Origin: Syncephalastrum monosporum B8922
Lineage: Eukaryota; Mucoromycota; Mucoromycetes; Mucorales; Syncephalastraceae
DNA length: 64,000 nt
Assembly (NCBI GenBank): GCA_000697355.1
Contig: JNEN01001218.1
Coordinates: 62,001-126,000, forward strand
Direction of reading: 5' to 3'
The position numbers were made by a program, and so were the translations under genes. How positions within the stretch are numbered: the stretch's first letter is position 1; the number at the start of each line of letters is the position of its first letter. Shown here in pieces: positions 57,227 to 64,000 of this stretch. A model generated the notes under the pieces. That model did not search any database. It was not told where the DNA came from and worked only from the letters and a program-made list of their open reading frames with translations.

Positions 57227-60124
57227 TGACACAAAAGAAGAAAAAGACAACAGGGGAAGTGAAGAAGGTATGTAACAGGAGAAAGGGGCGATGGAAGCGA
57301 AAGAAAGAGAAAGAGAGAGAGAGAGAAAGGGTTAAACCAAAAAGAAAAAACCAAAAAAGAAGAGAGAGAGAACTGTAAAAAGAAATAAAAAGAAATAAAA
57401 AAAGAGACAGGTACAAATAATGAAGAAAAATGCGTGCACTCTCGAGTGAGCTTACAAGTTTGTCTCAAGGAATGGATTGATCGGAACTTAAGTGCTCTCT
57501 CTTTACATCCTCTTCTGGATCCAGCAAATGCGTTATGTGTCTATGTGTCCATGTTTTTTGCACTCTTATTTCTGATTGTACGCGCGTGAGCGCGCTGACT
57601 GGGACTCTTTCAGTGTGTATGTGTCTCCTTCCTGCTTCACTTTTTTTTTTTATGCAGTCGCACGGGTGCCTAAAAGTATCATCAAATAAGGGCTCCAACT
57701 ATTAAATCCTGCCCATGTATATCCCCATGACCCTGATAATAATAATAATAATAATAAGAATGATAATTCGTCTTTTAAATAGAAAACAATGGAATCGTGA
57801 GACCACCCTGAATCTATACTATCGAAGCCTACGCTGTACCAGCGTCTGTGTTTCCCAGTTTTTCAGTCGCTAGATCGAAAGCAATGACAAAAAGCACATA
57901 CATTTCAATAAGTACAAAAAAGGAAATCACCTTTTCATTTTCTTACGCTGTTCATGCGTTCAAAGAAACAAAAAAAAAGATTTATGGGTAAGCAGTTTTC
58001 GAGTGTATCGAAGCATAAGCACGGAGCGCACGGCTCGATCCAAGGATGTACCGGACAAGCTGCTTATGGATCGCTGGAGACACACACACTGAGATAGAGG
58101 TGTACAAGATAGAGAGAGTGCGTGTGTCATAGTAAGGGGTGGAATTGGGGGTGAGTAGAGAGGTCTTATCATGCCAAACAGAAAGGTGCGCTTTTTTTTC
58201 TCTCTTTCTTTAATTGTATAGGGTATTCGTCATGGATCTGCTCCGTGCTATCGTGACACCCACTCTAAATGAAAGGCATGCACGCATCACTCCTACGGGA
58301 CCTCATACAAGTCAAAAGAGATAGAAGTCAGTGAAAGTCAATAAAGCCCAATGGTGGAAATAAAATGCAGGATGCATATGTACATAATACATTTACATAA
58401 GGGACAGGGTGAGCTTGTATGTGTGTGTGGGCGACAGTACTGTGCTAATCATTTGCATCGCCATAGTACTCTTTTAGTCTACGTACATACGTACGTGTGT
58501 GCCGTGCTGTGTGCTGTGTGTGCTGTGTGTGCGCGTGCGCGCGTGAACATTAGAGTAAAGCAATGCAGGGTAGTGAACGTGTATTATAGAGGCGGCACGA
58601 ATGCACATGAAGACGGCTCACACTTTCCCGTATTTTGCATTAGGGCCCCCCACTTTTTTGTTTTTACCTTGAGTCTTGCCGATTTTGCTTTCAACGGCAT
58701 TGACAGCAGTTTTTTTCCTTTATGGTTTGCAAAATGGAAAAAGTGTGCATCTGCAATTCGAGCTTCGCCCGATCTTCCTCCATACGCAGGGTATTCACAG
58801 TATCTGGCTCTATACGCGCAAATATACAAACACACACTACACACATATCGAGACAGACGCATTGTGTACGTGTATATGTATGTGTGTGTGTATGGGTTGC
58901 ATCCCAGCACTGTGCGCCCTCCTTTTGTCTTTTGGGCTGGCTTTTCCTTATTTCTCGTTTCAGCGAAGAGGCCTTGTTGTTTATCCCTCCCCCTTCCCTG
59001 AATATTGATTTACCAAAAATTGAGGGATACCAGAAGCCGACTTGGCTGGAGAAAGATGCCTACCAGGAAGAAAGTTCCCCCCCTGTTCCTTCATCGACCC
59101 CTTCACTTCTTAACATGTAGTATTAATATTTAATATTCTTTGTTATTTAAAGTGAGTGAGAGAGGGAGGGAGCACGGGAGACGTACAGCTAGGACATTCC
59201 TTTGTTCCGATTTGGCCAATCAGAATCCAATGGTCAGTGCGCAATACACACACTTATTTTGGCGCTAAAAATCATTCTCTCATTGTGCTGTTGCGTATGT
59301 ACAGGATAGTAACCTCCCCACCATTATAGAACCACACATACACACAGAATAAAAAAAAAAAGCAACAAGAAAAAAATTACGTGACCCTCATCGCGTGCAC
59401 ATACACATACGCATACACACGTACATACATAAATGTACAAGGGCACGTTTTACTTATTATCCTTTGCTAGGAAACTCTTTCTCGAAGCCGACCTCTCCGT
59501 TGCTACAAGCAGCATCCATATTAAGTGCTCCTTGAACCAATCATGGTGCCGCTTTTGTTTGATGTACATTATCGACAAAAATGCATCCTTCTTTTTTTTT
59601 GTGCCTTCAAGGCAAGAATGTGCATGACGAAACCAAAAAAAAAAAAAATATCTCGGTCCTCGGGAAGCCCCATTTTTTGAACCTACGTAGCAAGTAAACA
59701 ATTAGTGGGAGTGAAGGAGAAAGGGGAGGCCCAAAAGCGATGTATCAATAGACAAAGCAAGGATATACAAGATAGAGAGAGAGAGATTTGCATGAGAGAA
59801 CAGTAGGATCTTGCGGGCGATTTTGAATCCCTCTGTCAGTCTATCCATGTCTATCTTGTTTTCGCTTTCTCTTCTCTTGGCTCCTTGCTGGCCATGCCGT
59901 CGCATAAAAGGAAAAAAAAAAAAGCCTGTGTTTGGCCGGTATGGCTTGGGAGGTTGGGCAGGCGAGATTTCAATACCGGCTACATCCGGGAAACCCAAGG
60001 TGATAAGGATGATGTCGTCCCACTGCTATGTTTTTGCCCTGTGGTATGCGCAAGGTGGCGCTTTATTTTTTTTTTTCTTCTCTTTTTCCTTTTTTTCCTT
60101 TTTTTTTCGTCAGACGAGGTGCCA
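57227..60124. other. 2.9-kb spacer with simple repeats and one possible lone exon
   Basis: Contains GAGA/AAAG tracts (57240-57415), an (ATA)n repeat at about 57738-57757, GT-rich tracts (58495-58545, 58860-58890) and several T or A homopolymers. CCAAT-type motifs occur near 59216-59232. Apart from the candidate terminal exon at 58964-59120 I see no coding region. Confidence 0.5.
58964..59120 (+). CDS. Possible terminal exon of an unidentified gene
   Basis: A strong 3' splice site (pyrimidine tract ending in TTTCAG at 58963) opens a 52-codon frame to TAG 59120. The peptide has normal amino-acid composition (EEALLFIPPPSLNIDLPKIE, then GYQKPTWLEKDAYQEE). No upstream exon could be identified with confidence; open stretches at 58600-58800 are candidates. 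It could be the end of a small protein gene or chance. Confidence 0.25.
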
Positions 60125-61449
60125 TCAGTCGTCTACTTCCATAGCATCCGAAGGGCCGGGCGGGTCACTCGGCTGAATAGCATGTGAAGAGGAAGGACCC
60201 GCCTCGTCTGTGGTATCCGTCATGGTCGCCTCCTCCGGGTCCTTCTTCCTCTTCTTCATCGCATCGCCCTCGTCTCGCGACTCCTCTTCCTTTCCCGACC
60301 CCTCCTTGTTTTCGGCTGAGGGTGGAGACGGAGGTGGCTGTTTGTGCTGGTCCCCTTCCTCCTCTTTCTTTTCCTCTATCTCCTGTTTTTCGGACGTCTC
60401 TGTGTCTATCTCCTCCACGTCCTCCTTTTCATCTATGTCCGCCTCAACCGAGGCATCGCTTGTCCGAGACTCTGCCGAGGAAGAAGGCGAGTCTTCTTGT
60501 GCTTGCGAGTGTTGTGGGTGTTCGGATTGATTGTAGCCGAGCATGAGAGCCTGGAGCTCCTGTTGATGCTCGTGCGAGGACTGCTCGCCTTCAAAGGTGA
60601 TGGGTTCCAATTCGACGCCGTTCATTTGTTCTTGTCCAGCAAAAAACACGACATTTTCCATGGTCTCTACTGTGTTGGATGGGTAGTGCGCGTCTTCTGG
60701 GAAATCATCCCACGTCGAAGTCACCAGAAGGACCTACTCATCTTTCTATGTAAGCATACAGGCGATCTTCAGATAGCCAATGGCATGACGCGGTACCTTC
60801 TCGATCGCATTCAGGTATTTGATAAACATCTGATAGTGTTTGCGAGGATCGACGACGAGCTCACATAGCCGCTGTATCGAGAAGGGCGCACTAAAATAGG
60901 TCGATCCGAATAAATAAAAGAAAAAAAAAGGGCCTATGCCAGCACACTGGGATCCTCTCTTTCTTCCTTGTTTTATGTTTACCTGTTGTGTCGGTCGAGG
61001 TTGTGCAGAATATTGGTCCTGATGGTTTCGATATTGTGCTGGACTGCTGGATCGGTCGCCCTGGGGTGCATAATGTCGCATTGCTTTTTTGGAGGGGTTG
61101 ACAGGATCAGTTTTCATCAAGCTACAGTGGGGAAGGGATGGGTATGGACCTTCAAGATGGCAGCCTGGATGGTCTGCTTGAGCTCGGCCCAGGGCGCGGG
61201 TAGATTGTTGGTGGCTGCGATCTGCTGAAGTGTTCCGTTGGGTTCAAGATCAGCAAAGGCGTCGCCGATAGCCAGATAGGTGGTCGACGACGGATGGACG
61301 TGGTTGGTGGCATCGTTGTCGCTGTTGTCATTAGGATGGGTTGTGGTCGTATTATTGGTGGAAGGTGTGCTGCTATCCGTGTCTTTCGCCTCGTCTTGTC
61401 TCTGCTGCTGTTCAACGGTGTCTTCGTTCATGGCGTCGTCGTCTGACAT
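60125..61449 (-). CDS. PPP4R2: Protein phosphatase 4 regulatory subunit 2 (PPP4R2/Psy4)
   Basis: Minus-strand exons 61449-61150, 61083-60983, 60890-60797 and 60733-60125 give 367 residues. The family core is HNIETIRTNILHNLDRHN followed by APFSIQRLCELVVDPRKHY, closely matching the PFTIQRLCELL block of human PPP4R2, then KYLNAIEKVLLVTS. The N terminus is acidic and Asn/Thr/Asp-rich. The C terminus (about 200 residues) is a disordered Glu/Ser/Asp-rich tail with a basic KKRKKD patch and ends EVDD. The subunit bridges PP4 catalytic subunit and PP4R3 in DNA-damage and centrosome functions. The intron 1 acceptor (AAAAAAG before CAATGC) was picked because the other frames contain stops; it is the weakest junction. 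Confidence 0.85.
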
Positions 61450-61578
61450 GTTTGCAAATAATATAGAATGGAAAAAGGCGAAGGTCTCTTAAAGAGCTGA
61501 GATCCAATTGGGTCTTCTTTACTCTCTCTCTTTTTTTTTCTTGACCCTTTCGCTTGGACCATTGACACGAAGAAGACC
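61450..61578. promoter_or_regulatory. 129-bp divergent promoter (PPP4R2 / small helical protein)
   Basis: Start codons face away from each other across 129 bp. It includes a CT/T tract (about 61519-61541) on the plus-gene side. Confidence 0.5.
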
Positions 61579-62067
61579 ATGGCGTCCAAGGCAACTCAAG
61601 AGTACCGTGTTGCCTTCATCACCCTCTTGACCCAGCTCTCCGAGATTGAGCGCAGAGGACAGGAATTCTTTGACAAAATGTAAAGCACGCACAAACACGC
61701 ACGATGAACACCTTGTTTTAAACGCTTTACAATAGCGAACGATCCCCTTGGGTACCGTACGATGCCGCGTCTGCTCAAAGTAAGGCTTCTTCCTGGGTAT
61801 GATCTGCCCGCGTTTCTCATCGTCTTATTTTTCATAGGTGACTTTGAGCAGTTGGTGGGAGCACTGCAGGAGCTGGAGAGCCACGCCAAGGCATGCGGGC
61901 TGCTGAGTATCACAGGCACGCCGGAGGGCAAGGAAGAAAATGCGGCACGGACGCTGGCAACCCGGAATGCAGAAACCCTGCAAGCCGTCGATACCTTTTT
62001 CCAGGAGAAGAATCGCCTTCTTATGAATATCCGGGCCGCGGCCAACACCGCGCGTCGGCCCATCTGA
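61579..62067 (+). CDS. Small helical protein of unknown function
   Basis: Exons 61579-61679, 61736-61779 and 61838-62067 give 124 residues in frame. The sequence is predicted all-helical with heptad-like spacing: YRVAFITLLTQLSEIERRGQ, then DFEQLVGALQELESHAKACG, then AETLQAVDTFFQEKNRLLMN. A conserved-looking middle (IERSPWVPYDAASAQ) links the helices. It resembles small coiled-coil subunits of larger complexes (Mediator, BLOC or kinetochore type), but I cannot assign a family. The spliced frame is convincing because each exon alone ends in stops in the other frames. Confidence 0.7.
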
Positions 62068-62210
62068 TTTCATTGAAAAAGAAGCGCGCGCGCGTGTGTG
62101 TGTGTGTGTCATTTTCTGTATATAGTTTCCTTCCCGATGATACCAATCTATACGCAACAAATGAATTGTACAAACATAGACCCGAGAGACGTGTCTGCAT
62201 TTGTTTGGAT

Positions 62211-62220
62211 GACAGCGTGT
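62211..62220 (+). promoter_or_regulatory. Unfolded-protein-response element-like motif
   Basis: GACAGCGTGT matches the core of the yeast KAR2 UPRE (CAGCGTG within GACAGCGTGTC) as I know it. A second ACGTG-containing motif (GAGACGTGTC) lies at 62187-62196. Position about 180 bp before the GRP94 start supports Hac1-type control; this is inference. Confidence 0.45.
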
Positions 62221-62310
62221 GTGCGCGCGCGCGTGCGAGTGTGTGATGGCCCGTGCGGGATTCTCATTGGATGGGACAGCCAATTGCAATATGCCAGATG
62301 GCGATGCCAG

Positions 62311-62318
62311 TATAAATT
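62311..62318 (+). promoter_or_regulatory. TATA element of GRP94
   Basis: TATAAATT lies about 85 bp upstream of the ATG at 62400, followed by a pyrimidine-rich leader. Confidence 0.5.
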
Positions 62319-62399
62319 GACAGTTTAAGATTTCACACGTCCCTGTTTCCCCCCGTTTCTTTCTCATTCTTTCGTTTTCTTCTTCTTTTCACCACAACG

Positions 62400-64000
62400 A
62401 TGAAAGCAGCAAGGAGAGGGCTGTCTCTGGCCCTGCTTGTCTTCTTGATCCTAGGCCTTGCGTCGTCGACCCTGGTGCGTGCCGACGCAAGCGAGCAGGC
62501 CGTGTTCAAAGCGGACGGACCTGCCCAGGGCCTGACCCCGGACCAGGTCGATCTCCTGGATACCTCCGAAACCTTCACCTTCCAGGTAAAGTGCTTGGCA
62601 GACGATCCATGACGATGCGAAACAAAGAAAGAAAAAAGGACGCCGTGTCTTATTGCTCTTTAACGAAAACAGACAGAAATCTCGCGACTCATGTCGCTCA
62701 TCATCAACTCGTTGTACAAGACGCGCGAGATCTTTTTGCGTGAGCTCATTTCGAACGCGTCCGATGCCCTCGACAAGATCCGGTTCCTGTCCCTCACCGA
62801 CCCCGAAGCGCTGCAGAGCAACCCCAAGCTGAGCATTGCTATTGCGGCCGACCCTGCGCAAAAGACACTGACGATCACGGATACGGGCGTGGGCATGACC
62901 CGCGAGCAGCTCAAGCGCAACCTGGGCACGATTGCCAAATCAGGCACCTCCGAATTCCTCGCGAAGCTCGAGAAGAACGCGGACGAGGTGACGCAGATTG
63001 GCCAGTTTGGCGTCGGCTTCTACTCGGTCTTTCTGGTCGCCGACAAGGTCACCGTCGCAAGCAAGTCCAACGACGACGACGACCAGCACGTCTGGATCAG
63101 CCAGGCCGTCGACGACTTTGCCATCGCCAAGGACCCGCGCGGCAACACCCTCGGCCGTGGCACCGAGATCACCCTGCACCTCAAGGACGACGCCCTCGAG
63201 TTTCTCGAGCCCGAGACCTTGAAGGCCCTGGTCGCCAAGTACTCCGAGTTCATCAACTTCCCCATCTACCTCTGGGCCTCGCACGAGGAGAAGGTCGGGA
63301 AGGTCGAGGAAGAGGACGAGATTGAAGAGGAGGACCTCGAGGAGGGCCAGGACAAGAAGGAAGAGGCGGTGGAGACCCGCACCGTGTTTGACTGGGAGCG
63401 CGTCAACACCCAGAAGCCGATCTGGATGCGCAGCGCCAAGGACATCAGCGACGCCGAGTACAACGAGTTCTACCATGCCATTGCCAAGGACACAGCCGAT
63501 CCGCTGAGCTGGACCCACTACCGCGGCGAGGGCGACGTCGAGTTCCGCGCCATCCTCTACATCCCCCCGCGCGTCGACCCCAACTTCTTCCAGAACCTGG
63601 CCGAGAAGGTGCACAACCTCCGTCTCTTTGTCAAGCGTGTCTTTATCACGGATGAGTTTGACGTCTTCCCCAAGTGGCTCTCGTTCCTCAAGGGCGTCGT
63701 CGACGCCGACGATCTGCCCCTGAACGTCTCGCGCGAGACCCTCCAGAAGAACAAGGCGCTCGTCACCATCGCCAAGCACCTCGTCAAGAAGGCGCTCGAC
63801 ATGTTTGCCCAGCTCGCCAAGACGGACGAGGCCAAGTACACCCAGTTCATCAAGGAGTACGGCCCGGCCCTCAAGTACGGCGCCATCGAGTCCGAGACCC
63901 ACCGCAAAAAGATCGCCCACCTCCTCCGCTTTGCCTCGTCCCACGACAGCAAAGGCCCGCACGTCAGCCTCGACGCGTACATCTCGCGTATGAAGGCCAA
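62400..64000 (+). CDS. HSP90B1: Endoplasmin-like ER HSP90 (GRP94), 3' part beyond the window
   Basis: Exons 62400-62585 and 62673 to the right edge give 504 residues so far. A signal peptide (LSLALLVFLILGLASS, cleavage near VRA) precedes the acidic N-terminal extension. HSP90 signatures follow: IFLRELISNASDALDKIR, DTGVGMTREQL, KSGTSEFL, GQFGVGFYSVFLVADKV, RGTEITLHL, the acidic charged linker (EEEDEIEEEDLEEGQ), then VFDWERVN and DLPLNVSRETLQ. ADPRGNTLGRGTEITL and INSLYKTREIF are closer to GRP94 than to cytosolic HSP90. The ER chaperone folds secreted and membrane proteins using ATP. The C-terminal dimerisation domain and retention signal lie outside. Coding DNA is very GC-rich. Confidence 0.95.

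Larger units (their letters stand above)
62068..62399. other. GRP94 promoter region
   Basis: 332 bp with alternating CG/TG repeats (62088-62110 and 62217-62242), UPR-type motifs, an ATTGG/CCAAT pair (62266-62270, 62280-62284) and a TATA element. No coding signal. Confidence 0.65.

Noticed and set aside
57103..57468. Frames in the GAGA/AAAG tract (poly-Lys/Arg/Glu and poly-Phe/Leu/Ser)
   Set aside because: Simple-sequence artefacts upstream of the H2C2-domain gene.
62940..63962. 340-codon minus-strand frame inside GRP94
   Set aside because: Antisense shadow caused by high GC at third codon positions; Leu/Val/Asp/Gly-rich composition without recognisable domains.
1..64000. tRNA, rRNA or CRISPR array
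   Set aside because: I looked for GTTCRA-type T-arm sequences with matching stems and for regularly spaced repeats and found none that hold up. The CGCGT array has irregular short spacing and no spacers.

Overview
The window is nuclear DNA of a filamentous fungus. Genes have many short introns (about 43-180 nt) with GT/AG borders, coding sequence is GC-richer than the AT-rich spacers, and dinucleotide and homopolymer tracts are common. A Gti1/Pac2 (WOPR) regulator and an LRO1-type acyltransferase are fungal markers. An ER-type HSP90 (GRP94), a UBTD1/2-like protein and a copper ATPase with seven metal-binding domains suggest an early-diverging lineage, most likely Mucoromycota. The lineage is inferred from gene content and architecture, not from a search. 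I recognise 22 protein-coding genes, two of them cut by the window edges, plus a few doubtful coding fragments. I recognise no tRNA, rRNA, CRISPR array or intact transposon.

Layout. 1-17 kb: a Rho1 GEF (minus, cut at the left edge), a membrane-anchored steryl-ester/acid lipase, a two-exon cysteine-patterned small secreted protein, an intronless SF3B1, an acyl-CoA thioesterase and a phosphopantetheinyl transferase fired divergently from an 84-bp gap, then a UBTD-like lipid-anchored ubiquitin-fold protein. 17-31 kb: a short-chain dehydrogenase, a tandem pair of acyl-activating enzymes that look patchily homogenised by gene conversion, and a large copper P1B-ATPase. 31-43 kb: NDC80, a UBC6-type tail-anchored E2, LRO1/PDAT, mitochondrial uL5 (MRPL7), spliceosomal CWC15 and an arrestin-fold protein. 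43-48.7 kb: a gene-poor, AT-rich 5.7-kb stretch with a CGCGT-rich array. 48.7-64 kb: UBP14/USP5, a WOPR regulator convergent with a gene carrying an integrase-type H2C2 zinc-binding domain, PPP4R2, a small helical protein divergent from it, and GRP94 running off the right edge.

Themes. Lipid and CoA metabolism is prominent (lipase, thioesterase, PPTase, SDR, two acyl-activating enzymes, PDAT). So is ubiquitin and ER quality control (UBTD, UBC6, UBP14, GRP94). Core housekeeping genes (SF3B1, CWC15, NDC80, uL5m, PPP4R2) are interspersed. There are no operons; the functional links are shared intergenic promoters and one tandem duplication.

Exon structures were worked out by hand from splice-site sequence, reading-frame continuity and family resemblance. 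Every multi-exon model given for a complete gene has a total coding length divisible by three.
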